Source: Pseudomonadota bacterium
GTDB taxonomy: Bacteria; Myxococcota_A; UBA796; UBA9615
Length of the DNA stretch: 64,000 nt
Assembly: GCA_024229515.1 (NCBI GenBank)
Contig: JAAESI010000029.1
Span: 1-64,000 of the forward strand
Direction of reading: 5' to 3'
A program made the position numbers and the translations under genes. Positions 1 to 8,118 of this stretch are shown one piece after another; the first letter of the stretch is position 1, and every line of letters begins with the position of its first letter. The notes beneath the pieces were generated by a model, which had not been told where the DNA came from, made no database searches, and saw nothing but the letters and a program-made list of their open reading frames with translations.

Positions 1-1
1 C

Positions 2-190
2 TGGGCCCCCCGCCGGGCCTCCGCGGAAACCTCCAAGGCGGTCGCCGCGCGCCTCGCCCGCGAGGTGCTGGGGGCGCTGGTGGAAGCGGGGCTGGATCCG
101 GCCCTGGTGGAGTCAGTCGAACACGATCAGCCCGTCGCCGAAGCCGGCGGCGAGGTCCGCCTCTCGGTCGTTCAGTCGTCGGAGAACTGA
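2..190 (+). CDS. C-terminal fragment of an unidentified protein (cut by window start)
   Basis: Frame 2 is open from the first base to a TGA at 188-190 and gives about 62 residues ending in VVQSSEN. The sequence is alanine-, valine- and glutamate-rich with a helix-like stretch, as expected of a small soluble domain, but no family can be named from the tail alone. Its last 19 bases overlap the 3' end of the convergent gene that stops at 172, a tail-to-tail arrangement seen repeatedly in this window. The start and any upstream domains lie outside the window. Confidence 0.5.
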   Translation, partial: WAPRRASAETSKAVAARLAREVLGALVEAGLDPALVESVEHDQPVAEAGGEVRLSVVQSSEN

Positions 191-1173
191 AGCTCGCCGC
201 CTTCGCGGGCTCGGCTCAGCCGCCCCTCGGCCTCCCCGGATCCGTCCTCCACCACGCTCAACCGGCCTCCGGGCTGGGCCGGCAGCGATGCGCCCCGGGC
301 GTCCAGGAACGCTCGCGCCTGGCGTCGCACCTCGTCGGGCACGTCGGCGCCAATGGCGAGCTCACGGGCCAACGGAATGCCTCCGTCGCCCAGCACCTCG
401 AGCGCCAGCAGGCGGCGCTGGGGATGCCGGCTCGCCGACAGCTCGGTGGCGAGGGCGCCGGTGCGTTCGTCGTCGGGGTACCACTCCGCCAGCGACCGAG
501 CGGCCCGGGTGCGCACCTCGGGCGAGGGATCCCGCTGCGCCATCCACAGCAGCTGGCCGACCAGGTCCTTCTCCCCGGGGTCGAGCCCCGCGGCGATGGC
601 GGTCATGGCGCGGGCGACGTCGGCCAGCTTCTTCTGGCTGGTCTCGAGCCCCTTGCTGCGCCGCTTGATGACGCCGCCCTCCACGAGCACGCCGTGGACG
701 GCCCCTTCGCGCAGGGCGAGCCGGGCGTCGTGGTCCAGCAGTGGCAGGAGCATGCGCGGGGGGCCGTGGACGAGGACCTCTTCGTCGAAGGCGGCGTCCC
801 CGGTGAGGATGCGTTCGCCCCACCCGCTGGCGGCGAGCCGGCCGAAGCGGGTGTTGCGCGCGATGTGGGCGGAGCGGGGGAGCCACGGCAGCGGCCCGAC
901 CTCGAAGCGCGTGGTGGCGGGGGAGTAGCCGCCCGCGCCCGGGTCCTCCCCCTCGCCGGCGAGGGAGACCTTGCTGAACTCGCTCACCCGCAGGGGGTAG
1001 CCGTCGAGCTCCCCGATGAGGAACCGGCGGCCGTCGGCGGCGGGCGAGAACGGGATCCCGAGCTCTTCGCCGGCCTTCATCCACGCGATGGTGATCCGCT
1101 TCTCGATCGCCAGCGCACCGAACCTGACGGCGGCCACGGCCACGACGATGGCGACGCCGATCAGGAGGTCCAC
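172..1173 (-). CDS. Membrane-anchored protein with C-terminal HEAT-like helices, function unknown
   Basis: The 333-residue product starts at GTG 1173. An N-terminal hydrophobic helix (about residues 2-24, LLIGVAIVVAVAAVRFGALAI) should anchor it in the inner membrane. Residues 30-170 form a mixed domain that I do not recognise. Residues 190-300 show alternating helices of HEAT/armadillo type (for example PSPEVRTRAARSLAEW), which usually bind proteins. The start lies inside the end of the upstream gene (13 bp overlap, stop at 1161), so the two are probably translationally coupled and may act together. A longer reading frame continues upstream but is only the shadow of that neighbour. Confidence 0.7.
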   Translation of the reverse strand: MDLLIGVAIVVAVAAVRFGALAIEKRITIAWMKAGEELGIPFSPAADGRRFLIGELDGYPLRVSEFSKVSLAGEGEDPGAGGYSPATTRFEVGPLPWLPRSAHIARNTRFGRLAASGWGERILTGDAAFDEEVLVHGPPRMLLPLLDHDARLALREGAVHGVLVEGGVIKRRSKGLETSQKKLADVARAMTAIAAGLDPGEKDLVGQLLWMAQRDPSPEVRTRAARSLAEWYPDDERTGALATELSASRHPQRRLLALEVLGDGGIPLARELAIGADVPDEVRRQARAFLDARGASLPAQPGGRLSVVEDGSGEAEGRLSRAREGGELQFSDD

Positions 1174-2819
1174 GATTCGCTCCGGGCCGCGGGTTCGACG
1201 ACGCCCAGCTCCACCAGGGCGGCGAGCACATCGGACGTCACGGCCAGCTCTGCGCCGTGGCCGGGCAGCGCTGCGAGGGCGTCGGCGTCGGCGGGGTCCA
1301 GCTCCACGAGGGCGACGTCCCCATCGTCCGCGCGAAACACCACCAGGGCGGACGGTCCCGGCGGATCGGCGTCGTAGTCGCCCCGCTCGACCGCGCCCGC
1401 CAGCTCGACCACGTCCCGCTCGGTGCGCACGAGTCGGACGCCGGGACTCAGCCGCACCCGCCCGTCGCGGCCGGGTCCTGCGAGCACGGCTCCCCCGCCG
1501 GCGGTGGCGAGGGCGGCTTCGTAGGCGGCGAGGTCGCCGGGGGCTCCGTCCAGCAGTCGGGCCCAGCGCACCGGCAGAGCGGCGCGATCGGGGGCGGATC
1601 GGTCGGTGGACAGCAGCGCCGCGACCGCGTCCGGGCCGGCCAGCTGCAGACTCCCGGGGGCACACGAGGCGACGCCCTCGGTGAGGTAGGCGCAGGCCGC
1701 GGCGTCACCCCCGTCCAGCCCGGGAACGGCGTACCCGAGCGCGAACAGCTCGTCGGGCGGGGCCAGCTCGAACTCGGCGTCCAGCGCGACGTAGGCGGCC
1801 CCGGCGGCGGCCACGTCTCCGGTGTCGGCGAGCCGCTGGAGCACGCGATCGAGCTCGTCGTTGGCCTCGCCCTCGGTCTGGGCTCGGACGACCTCGAAGC
1901 GCCAGGCGAGGTCGGCCCGCACCCAGTCGTCGCTCGTGCCCTGCGGCGCCGGCGCCGGTCCTTCGCCCAGGAGCGCCAGGGTCACCGCCTCGACCCGGTC
2001 CTGGAGGGCGTCCAGGGTCTCCCGTCGGCCCGCCCCGGCGGGGACGAAACGATCGATCCAGGCGGCGAACGCGTCGGATCCCAGCCGGCTGCCGTGGGCC
2101 TCGGCGTAGGCGACCCCGTCGGACGCCAGATCCAGGCTCGCCCAGCGGTGCGGGACCACCGCCCCGGTTCGGCGTGTGCGCTCGATCGCGGCCAGCTCGC
2201 GGTCGATGTAGCGGAGCCCGTCGGCGATCCAACGCTCGGCGTCAGCGTGCTCGGAGGCGGGGCTCGAAGCGGCCGCCTCGCACGCGGGGCAGTAGGTGCG
2301 GAAGAGCGGCCCGCCGCCGGCGTGCACGGGGCAGCGCTGCAGGAACGCCTCGTCGAAGAAGTAGTACAGCGCCACGGGCAGCAGCTCGGCGAGCCGCCCT
2401 CCGGTGGCGTGGAAGAACGGGGCCGCGCCGGGATACCAGGCGAACCCGACGAGGCCGTGGCACAGCTCGTGGGTGGACCACTTGGCCCGGTGCCCGGGGT
2501 GGAACCCGCCGCACAGCTGGTCGTGCCGGAAGGCGCCGTACTTGGGCTCGGGGAGCACGCCCACCGACCACGGCGGGGGCTCGTCCACGCCCCACTCCTC
2601 GGCTCCTGCGAGGGGCACGCAATGCTCGTAGTGGAACAGGAAGAGCCCATCGAGATCGGCCAACGCAGCGGTGGCCGCAGCTGCCGGGGAGCGGCGGTAC
2701 TCGTGCCCGGGGGCCCCGGCGGGGGAGCCGTCCAGGGGGCCGCCATCGGCGAGGGAGCGCGCGTGTTCGCGCCAGCGTTCGGCGACGCGCGAGGGTTCGA
2801 CCTGTCCCAGCGTGGGCAT
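1161..2819 (-). CDS. Putative HExxH metalloprotein with Cys motifs, function unknown
   Basis: The product has 552 residues and no signal peptide, so it is probably cytosolic. Residues 117-121 read HELCH, matching the HExxH zinc-binding motif. A glutamate at about 145 (RLAELLP) sits where a gluzincin third ligand could be. Downstream are CPVH (163-166) and CPAC (177-180), which could bind a second metal. The C-terminal half (about 300-552) is acidic and alanine-rich without recognisable motifs. I do not recognise a named family. The ATG at 2819 is preceded by a TACCCT hexamer six bases away. It is followed by, and overlaps, the membrane-anchored HEAT-like gene. A non-peptidase metal site is equally possible, since HELCH can arise by chance. 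Confidence 0.65.
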   Translation of the reverse strand: MPTLGQVEPSRVAERWREHARSLADGGPLDGSPAGAPGHEYRRSPAAAATAALADLDGLFLFHYEHCVPLAGAEEWGVDEPPPWSVGVLPEPKYGAFRHDQLCGGFHPGHRAKWSTHELCHGLVGFAWYPGAAPFFHATGGRLAELLPVALYYFFDEAFLQRCPVHAGGGPLFRTYCPACEAAASSPASEHADAERWIADGLRYIDRELAAIERTRRTGAVVPHRWASLDLASDGVAYAEAHGSRLGSDAFAAWIDRFVPAGAGRRETLDALQDRVEAVTLALLGEGPAPAPQGTSDDWVRADLAWRFEVVRAQTEGEANDELDRVLQRLADTGDVAAAGAAYVALDAEFELAPPDELFALGYAVPGLDGGDAAACAYLTEGVASCAPGSLQLAGPDAVAALLSTDRSAPDRAALPVRWARLLDGAPGDLAAYEAALATAGGGAVLAGPGRDGRVRLSPGVRLVRTERDVVELAGAVERGDYDADPPGPSALVVFRADDGDVALVELDPADADALAALPGHGAELAVTSDVLAALVELGVVEPAARSESWTS

Positions 2820-2825
2820 GGGGTG

Positions 2826-2831
2826 AGGGTA
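2826..2831 (-). promoter_or_regulatory. Putative -10 hexamer TACCCT for the HELCH gene
   Basis: TACCCT on the minus strand ends six bases before the ATG at 2819. There is no Shine-Dalgarno in the gap. The spacing would put transcription initiation at the start codon (leaderless). No convincing -35 was identified. Confidence 0.4.
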
Positions 2832-2954
2832 GACGTCCCGCGGTTCGTGCGCCCGGGAGCGGCGGTTCGGGGACGCGAGCTAGCGATCCCAGTTGCTGAA
2901 GTCGGTGTCGGTGCCCTCCCCGCCTGCTTGCGCGTCCTCGCCCCGGCAGGGCGA

Positions 2955-3656
2955 TCAGAAGGTCCCGCTGATCCCCACGTCGGCGCCGCGGTTCACCCCG
3001 ATGGGATGCACGACCGGCGGCGCCACCCGCGACGCCGACGCTCCGGCCCCGCCCTGCTTCGCCACGGCGGCGGTGATCAGCCCCGAGATGAGGAAGCCCG
3101 TCGCGACGATCGCGTGCGAACCGACCACCTCCAGGTAGAGGATCGCCGGTCCGGGCCCCTCCCAGCAGGCGGGATTGCCCTCGTCGACCGCGCACGCCTG
3201 CGCTCGGTAGACGTCGTCGTAGTGCTGGGCGATCGCGAAGCTGAGGCCGTGCACGCCGAGCACCGCCCCGGTGTGGGCGGCGGCCTGCAGGAGGCCGACC
3301 GACACCCCTTTGAGGCGGCTGGAGGGCGAGCCGTCGTCCCAGCGCAGCCGGAAGCCTTCGGTCATGAACGGCGCGTAGCCGGCGCCGACGCCCTGGCCGA
3401 CCCAGGTGCCGACCAGCCCGACCGCCTGCACGCTTCCGTCCGTCTCCGCGGCGTTGGTCACGAGCTCGAACAGCGCGAACCCCATCGACACGGCCTGGAT
3501 GCCGACCCCGGCACCGATCATGTGCTGGCCCCGGGTGTGTTGCTGCGTGCTCAGTTCCATCACCGTCGGCGGCGAATCGGCACGTGCCGGGGCGGCGGCG
3601 AGGAGGGCCCCGGCAAGGGCGGAGAGGCAGAGCAGCGTGTGCATGGAGCGGGTCAT
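2955..3656 (-). CDS. Secreted or envelope protein with signal peptide, function unknown
   Basis: The 233-residue product begins with a classical signal peptide ending near ARA-DS (about residue 27). The mature part is glycine- and alanine-rich with several mildly hydrophobic segments (for example AVGLVGTWVGQGVGAGYAP), consistent with a small membrane-associated or barrel-like envelope protein. One CAVDEGNPAC pair could form a disulfide. No family is recognised. It stands alone between the HELCH gene and a lipoprotein gene on the same strand; flanking gaps of 135 and 112 bp hold no other gene. Confidence 0.6.
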   Translation of the reverse strand: MTRSMHTLLCLSALAGALLAAAPARADSPPTVMELSTQQHTRGQHMIGAGVGIQAVSMGFALFELVTNAAETDGSVQAVGLVGTWVGQGVGAGYAPFMTEGFRLRWDDGSPSSRLKGVSVGLLQAAAHTGAVLGVHGLSFAIAQHYDDVYRAQACAVDEGNPACWEGPGPAILYLEVVGSHAIVATGFLISGLITAAVAKQGGAGASASRVAPPVVHPIGVNRGADVGISGTF

Positions 3657-3768
3657 GGCAGCGTCCTTGGAGGCAAGTTCGCTCCCAGCAACTGCACGCG
3701 TCGGGACCGAGGCGGTGGGTTCCTTGTTGCCCGCGTGGACAGGCCGGCCGCGCCTTAGCCGGGGCCGC

Positions 3769-4374
3769 CTAGAAGACGGTGACCGTCGCCGGACCGACGA
3801 CCGCGTCGCTGACCACGGTCGGCTCGTCGAGGTCCGGCACGAACGTCAGCGTCGCCTCGCAATCGGTGGAGAACGGGGCCCCGATGGGGTTCCCCTCGTC
3901 GTCCAGGTCGAGGTTGAGGGGGTCCTCGTGAGTCCACTGCACGATGATCCCCTTGCCCCCCGGGCCGAAGAACTGACCGCCCCAGAACAGCGGCTCGCCA
4001 TCGAGGTTGATCACGCCCACGGTGCTCCACCCGTCCGTGAACGCAGCCTCCAACTCGTCGGCGAGATCGTCCGGCAGCCCGTCGATCTCCACGTCGGGCT
4101 GATCCCAGTTCAAGCGTATGCTCTCACCGCCCCAGAACTCGTCCGAGAGCCCGCTGACAGACACGCCGATCTCCTCTCCGACGAGGCCGTCGAAGACGTC
4201 GGTTTCGTCGAACAGCACGGCGGCGGGCGTCATGCTCAACACCAGGCAGCCGACGAACGGCTCCACCGACAGGTCGGGATCGAGGTCGTCGTCCAGGTCC
4301 AGGTTGATTTGGAAGCAGGCGGGCAGGAGAAGCATCAGCGCCGCGGCGCTGAGCAGGGAGTGCAGTTGGGTCAT
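3769..4374 (-). CDS. Lipoprotein, function unknown
   Basis: The 201-residue product starts at ATG 4374 behind a strong Shine-Dalgarno (GGAGGA, seven bases away). The N-terminus has a hydrophobic signal and the lipobox LLPAC, after which follows an acidic stretch (LDLDDDLDPDLS). The remainder is acidic and predicted beta-rich (many D/E-V-T alternations), ending in VTVF at a TAG. It is probably an outer-membrane-attached periplasmic or surface protein. The 5' leader can fold so that the Shine-Dalgarno is base-paired (see 4383-4455). I cannot assign a family. Confidence 0.65.
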   Translation of the reverse strand: MTQLHSLLSAAALMLLLPACFQINLDLDDDLDPDLSVEPFVGCLVLSMTPAAVLFDETDVFDGLVGEEIGVSVSGLSDEFWGGESIRLNWDQPDVEIDGLPDDLADELEAAFTDGWSTVGVINLDGEPLFWGGQFFGPGGKGIIVQWTHEDPLNLDLDDEGNPIGAPFSTDCEATLTFVPDLDEPTVVSDAVVGPATVTVF

Positions 4375-4382
4375 GACTTCGG

Positions 4383-4455
4383 TCCTCCGGGGATGTCTGC
4401 CCTCCCAGTGCGGGCAGGCCGATGCCCCGATCGGGCGGAGTGAGCCCCCGGAGGA
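4383..4455 (-). promoter_or_regulatory. Leader structure that pairs with the Shine-Dalgarno of the lipoprotein gene
   Basis: On the minus strand TCCTCCGGGG (4455-4446) is perfectly complementary to CCCCGGAGGA (4392-4383), which contains the ribosome-binding site. Between the arms lie a CTGCCC/GGGCAG hairpin (4397-4402 with 4412-4417) and the palindrome CCCGATCGGG (4426-4435). The closed form would hide the Shine-Dalgarno. No T-run follows, so it is not a typical terminator for the upstream GNAT gene. Confidence 0.45.
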
Positions 4456-4478
4456 GCGAACCGGGCACGCTGCTGCCC

Positions 4479-4880
4479 TCACCCCCACGTCATCCGCTGG
4501 TGCGGCCCGTGGTGCTGGATCACGAACCGTGGGCCGACCGCCGTCCACCCCATGCGGGCGTAGAACCCGACCGCGTCCTCCCGGGCGTTGCACCACATCG
4601 GCGCACCCACCTCGGCGTGCACGACCTCGACCAACGCGCGGCCCACCCCGGCGCCTTGCTGCTCGGGGGCGACGGCCATGCCGCGGAGCGCCCACCCGCG
4701 CAGGTTCATCACGCTGACGCAGCCGACGACCTCGCCGTCCAGGAGCGCCGCCCAGTGCCGGGTCTCGGTAGCCATGTCGCCGGGGAAGGCACCGACGCGA
4801 GCCTCCTCGGAGCTCAGGACCTGGCCGCGAAGCGGGAGGATCACGTCCCGCTCGACGCGCTGGATGACGATCTCAGACAC
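4479..4880 (-). CDS. GNAT family N-acetyltransferase
   Basis: The 133-residue product has the size and motif order of a single GNAT domain, which transfers an acetyl group from acetyl-CoA to an amine. The acetyl-CoA pyrophosphate-binding motif is VAPEQQGAGVG (Q-x-x-G-x-G/A pattern) at about residues 71-81, preceded by a beta strand carrying the acceptor-side core (LLDGEVVGCVSV) and followed by the GFYARMGW strand-helix typical of motif B. The substrate cannot be predicted. Its start overlaps the end of the DTW-domain gene (8 bp), so the two are probably co-translated. Confidence 0.85.
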   Translation of the reverse strand: MSEIVIQRVERDVILPLRGQVLSSEEARVGAFPGDMATETRHWAALLDGEVVGCVSVMNLRGWALRGMAVAPEQQGAGVGRALVEVVHAEVGAPMWCNAREDAVGFYARMGWTAVGPRFVIQHHGPHQRMTWG

Positions 4881-6009
4881 GCTCGGGCTTCAGGCTTCGC
4901 AGATGGTCGATCATCGCGCAGGCGAGCATCAGCCGCGTGCCCGCGCGCCCCGTTACGGGACCGGGGCGAACCGTGAGGCCGAGCTCGCCGACCACGCGAT
5001 CCAGAGCCGGCACAGCCTTGCTGCTGACGTTCCCCCAGACCCCCTTGAGGAGCAGCGACGACAGCTCCGGCCGGCTGGTCTGCAGCCACCGCAGGACGCG
5101 GGGCTCCCACGTGAGCACCTGAGCTCCGGCGCAGAACCGGCCCAGCTCCTCGAGCACGTCGGCCTGGGGGAGCGCCGCCTCGAGCGCGTCTTCGGCGAGC
5201 CCCAGCAACTCGGTGTGGAAGGCATCCGGCGGGCACTCCGTCTGCACGATGCGGTCGAAGACGCGACCCCCATCCAGCGTGACCGCCGAGACCCGAAGCA
5301 GGCCCCGCGGAGGCGGCGCCCACTCGGTGTAGAGGGCGATGATCTGGTCCGGCGGTCCCTTCAGCGCGTTCGGAACCGCCCTCGACGGCCCCCTCCGGAC
5401 CTTGCGCACCGAGTGCCGCGAGGGCCGCCGGGAGGCCTCGATCTGTGCGTCGATCATCGCGTCGAAGGCGGCGAGCAGCGAGTCGGTCCCGGCCAGATCC
5501 GGCTGCAGGAAGCGCAGCGCACGCACGACCGACTCGACCGTCGAGAGGCACTCCGGGCGGGGCTCCGCGCGGATCCGGTACCGGCTCTCTTCCCCCTCGG
5601 GCAGCGAGTACCGCGGCAGCTCGGAGATCCACGGGTTGTCGCGGTGGACCTGGTGCGCGTGCGACCACGTGCCGTCGATCACCACGAGGTGCTCCGGACG
5701 CTCGTCCGCAGGAAGGACGGACAGGTCCCGGGCGTCAGCTGACGGGTACAGCAGCCCCGCCCCCGGAGGCAGCGCCGCCGGCTTGCTCTCGCCCCCCCGC
5801 CCGACGAGCTCCAACACATGCACGCGAACCGACTGGAGCCCCAGCCGCAGCAGGCGCGCCGTACCGATGGGGTGGTGGCGCTCCCGAGGGTGCTGCAAGA
5901 CGTGGACGCGGACCGCGTTGGGGATCGCCTCCAGGCTCCCGCACACGCACAGGAACTCCGGCTTGAAGCACCGGTAGCAGGTGGGGCGGGACTGCGCTTG
6001 CGGGCACAT
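4873..6009 (-). CDS. DTW domain protein, tRNA-uridine aminocarboxypropyltransferase-like, with extra C-terminal domain
   Basis: The 378-residue product has the N-terminal cysteine cluster of the DTW family (C11, C14, C21, C23) and the signature DGTW at 112-115. DTW proteins such as E. coli TapT install acp3U in tRNA using S-adenosylmethionine. The catalytic domain occupies about residues 1-210. Residues 215-378 are an extension that I do not recognise; its alternating strands and helices (LYTEWAPP, VLTWEPRVLRWL, RLMLACAMIDHL) are loosely like an RNase H-fold nuclease, but the acidic residues are not conserved enough to claim this. The ATG is six bases after a TACCCT hexamer. Confidence 0.8.
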   Translation of the reverse strand: MCPQAQSRPTCYRCFKPEFLCVCGSLEAIPNAVRVHVLQHPRERHHPIGTARLLRLGLQSVRVHVLELVGRGGESKPAALPPGAGLLYPSADARDLSVLPADERPEHLVVIDGTWSHAHQVHRDNPWISELPRYSLPEGEESRYRIRAEPRPECLSTVESVVRALRFLQPDLAGTDSLLAAFDAMIDAQIEASRRPSRHSVRKVRRGPSRAVPNALKGPPDQIIALYTEWAPPPRGLLRVSAVTLDGGRVFDRIVQTECPPDAFHTELLGLAEDALEAALPQADVLEELGRFCAGAQVLTWEPRVLRWLQTSRPELSSLLLKGVWGNVSSKAVPALDRVVGELGLTVRPGPVTGRAGTRLMLACAMIDHLRSLKPERV

Positions 6010-6015
6010 CCCGGC

Positions 6016-6021
6016 AGGGTA
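6016..6021 (-). promoter_or_regulatory. Putative -10 hexamer TACCCT for the DTW-GNAT operon
   Basis: TACCCT on the minus strand ends six bases before the ATG at 6009, the same hexamer and gap as at 2826-2831. No Shine-Dalgarno is present, consistent with a leaderless start. Confidence 0.4.
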
Positions 6022-6059
6022 GCGACGGTCGGCGTTCAGAGCCGCGTCTGCCTACCGAA

Positions 6060-6080
6060 AAGGCAGGAAGGAGCTGCCTT
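6060..6080 (-). terminator. Intrinsic terminator downstream of thrS
   Basis: On the minus strand AAGGCAG, a 7-nt loop and CTGCCTT form a perfect 7-bp stem, followed directly by TTCGG so that the stem ends in a TTTT run. It lies 66 bp beyond the thrS stop and upstream of the next gene on the same strand. Confidence 0.55.
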
Positions 6081-6145
6081 GCGCCTCGCAGACCAGCGAC
6101 AGCTCAACGCGGTGACGAGCCCCGCGCTCCCGGCGGTCTGGCTCT

Positions 6146-7948
6146 CTAGACCTGCGCGGCGCGGTCCTTGATGGCGGCGAGGATACGCGTCTCGAACTCA
6201 TCCACCGACATCGACGTCTGCTCCCGGCTTCCGTACCGACGCAGCGTCACCGTGCCCTCTTCCTGCTCGCGCTCACCGACCACCAACACGTTGGGGATCT
6301 TCGACGTCACCGCGTTGCGGATGCGCTTGTTCAGCGTGTCCGTGCTCAGGTCCACCTCCGCCCGCACCATGTGGCCGCGGAGGCGGTCGACGATGCCCTG
6401 GGCGTACCCCCCGAACACGTCGGCGATGGGCTCGACGATCACCTGCCGCGGCGCCAGCCACGTGGGGAACGCTCCGCCGTAGTGCTCCACCAGGAACGCA
6501 ACGAACCGCTCGTGCGTGCCCAGCGGCGCGCGGTGCAGGCACCAGGGGTGCTTCTTGTTGCCGTCGGCGTCGATGTACGTCAGCCCCAGGCGGCCCGGCA
6601 CGGCGAAGTCGAGCTGGTTCGTCGACGCCGTCTCCTCACGCCCCGTGACCGTGCGGAACTGCACGTCGATCTTGGGGCCGTAGAAGGCGCCCTCACCCTT
6701 GACCTCTTCGTACTCGATCCCGATCTCGTCCATCGCGTCACGGATGGCGACCGTAGAGAACTCCCACGCCTCGGGGTCGTCGACGTACTTCTCCTTGCCC
6801 CTGGGGTCCTCGGGATCCCACGTGCTGAGGCGCATCCAGTAGTTGTCCATCCCCAGCACCGCGTACACCTTCTGGTGCAGCCGCATCACCTTGATGAACT
6901 CCTCCTTGATCTGCTCCTCCGTGCAGTAGATGTGCGCGTCGTTCATGCACATCCCGCGCACCCGGAGCAGGCCCGAGAGGGCGCCGCTGTCCTCGTACCG
7001 GTGGCACAGCCCGTACTCGGCGTACCGGATCGGCAGATCGCGGTACGACCGCAGCCGCGCATCGAAGATCTTGTGGTGGTGAGGGCAGTTCATCGGCTTG
7101 AGGACGTAGGACTCCTTGACCAGCTCCTCGCCGTCCTCGCCCCGATCCTTCAACTCCATGAAGGGATACATCCCCTCGGCGTAGTAGGGCAGGTGGCCCG
7201 TGCGCTCGTAGAGGGACGTCTTGGCCAACACCGGCGTGGAGACCCGCTGGTACCCGTCGGCGAACTCGAGCTCGCGGGCCAGCTTCTCCAGCTCGTCCCG
7301 GATGACCGTGCCGTTGGGCATCCACAGCGGGAGCCCCTTGCCGATCTCGTCGTCGATGACGAACAGATCCATCGTCTTGCCGAGCCGCTTGTGGTCGCGC
7401 TCCAGCGCGAGCTTGTGCTCCTTGAGGCGCGCGTCCAGCTCCTCACGCGTCTTGAACGCCCACGCGTAGATGCGCGTCATCATCGTGTTGTCCGAATCGC
7501 CCCGCCAGTACGCGCCGGCGATGCTGCGCAGCTTGAACGCCGCCTTGGGCAGCTGCCGCGTCTGCTCGACGTGCGGCCCCTCACACATGTCCAGGAACGG
7601 ACCGTTTCGATAGAACGTCAGCGTCTCCAGGCCGTTCTTGTTCACCAGGTCCTGGGCGTACTCGAGCTTGTACGGCTCGCCCATCTCGTCGCGGATGAGC
7701 GCGAACGCCTCCTCCGCGGGCAGCTCCTGGCTCTCGAACTTCTGCCCCTGCTTGATGATGTGCTTCATCTTCTTTTCGATGGCGGGCAGGTCCTCGTCCG
7801 ACAGCGGCTCGCTGAGCACGAAGTCGTAGTAGAAGCCGTCGTCGATCGGGGGGCCGAAGCCCAGGGTCGAGCCGGGCCGGATCTCGAGGACTGCCTGCGC
7901 CAACACGTGCGCGAGGGAATGCCGAATCTTGTAGAGGTCCTGGTCCAT
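6146..7948 (-). CDS. thrS: Threonine-tRNA ligase lacking the N-terminal TGS domain
   Basis: The product (600 residues) charges tRNA-Thr with threonine in the cytoplasm. The N2 editing domain starts at once: HSLAH at 10-14 and C122/H126 (MCEGPH) supply the four residues that hydrolyse mischarged Ser-tRNA. The class II catalytic core shows MNCPHHH (zinc Cys), the motif 2 region RYEDSGALSG...RVRG and motif 3 HRAPLGTHERF, followed by the anticodon-binding domain (about 490-600). The usual first 60-residue TGS domain is absent. This is not a misplaced start, since the ATG has an AGGAGA Shine-Dalgarno six bases upstream and no TGS-like sequence precedes it. A terminator follows at 6060-6080. Confidence 0.95.
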   Translation of the reverse strand: MDQDLYKIRHSLAHVLAQAVLEIRPGSTLGFGPPIDDGFYYDFVLSEPLSDEDLPAIEKKMKHIIKQGQKFESQELPAEEAFALIRDEMGEPYKLEYAQDLVNKNGLETLTFYRNGPFLDMCEGPHVEQTRQLPKAAFKLRSIAGAYWRGDSDNTMMTRIYAWAFKTREELDARLKEHKLALERDHKRLGKTMDLFVIDDEIGKGLPLWMPNGTVIRDELEKLARELEFADGYQRVSTPVLAKTSLYERTGHLPYYAEGMYPFMELKDRGEDGEELVKESYVLKPMNCPHHHKIFDARLRSYRDLPIRYAEYGLCHRYEDSGALSGLLRVRGMCMNDAHIYCTEEQIKEEFIKVMRLHQKVYAVLGMDNYWMRLSTWDPEDPRGKEKYVDDPEAWEFSTVAIRDAMDEIGIEYEEVKGEGAFYGPKIDVQFRTVTGREETASTNQLDFAVPGRLGLTYIDADGNKKHPWCLHRAPLGTHERFVAFLVEHYGGAFPTWLAPRQVIVEPIADVFGGYAQGIVDRLRGHMVRAEVDLSTDTLNKRIRNAVTSKIPNVLVVGEREQEEGTVTLRRYGSREQTSMSVDEFETRILAAIKDRAAQV

Positions 7949-8118
7949 GCCTTCTCCTGGGTCGGGGCCGCGAATCGTGCCACAGTGAGACCATGAGCAC
8001 GCTCCTGTCCTGGCTTCTTCACTCGATCGCCAAAGTCGTCACGCACGTGGTCCTGGTGATCCTCCAGGGAACCGGGGTCTAGTCGGGCGAATCGGCGCCA
8101 CCCCGCAAACCGGGACCC

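Noticed and set aside
172-1665. A longer form of the HEAT-like protein gene extending to 1665
   Set aside because: The extra N-terminal text is arginine-rich shadow of the HELCH gene in another frame; the product becomes protein-like only from GTG 1173.
7993-8082. A 29-residue hydrophobic frame between thrS and the protease gene
   Set aside because: It has a short hydrophobic stretch but no ribosome-binding site or recognisable similarity, and open frames of this size are common in GC-rich spacers.
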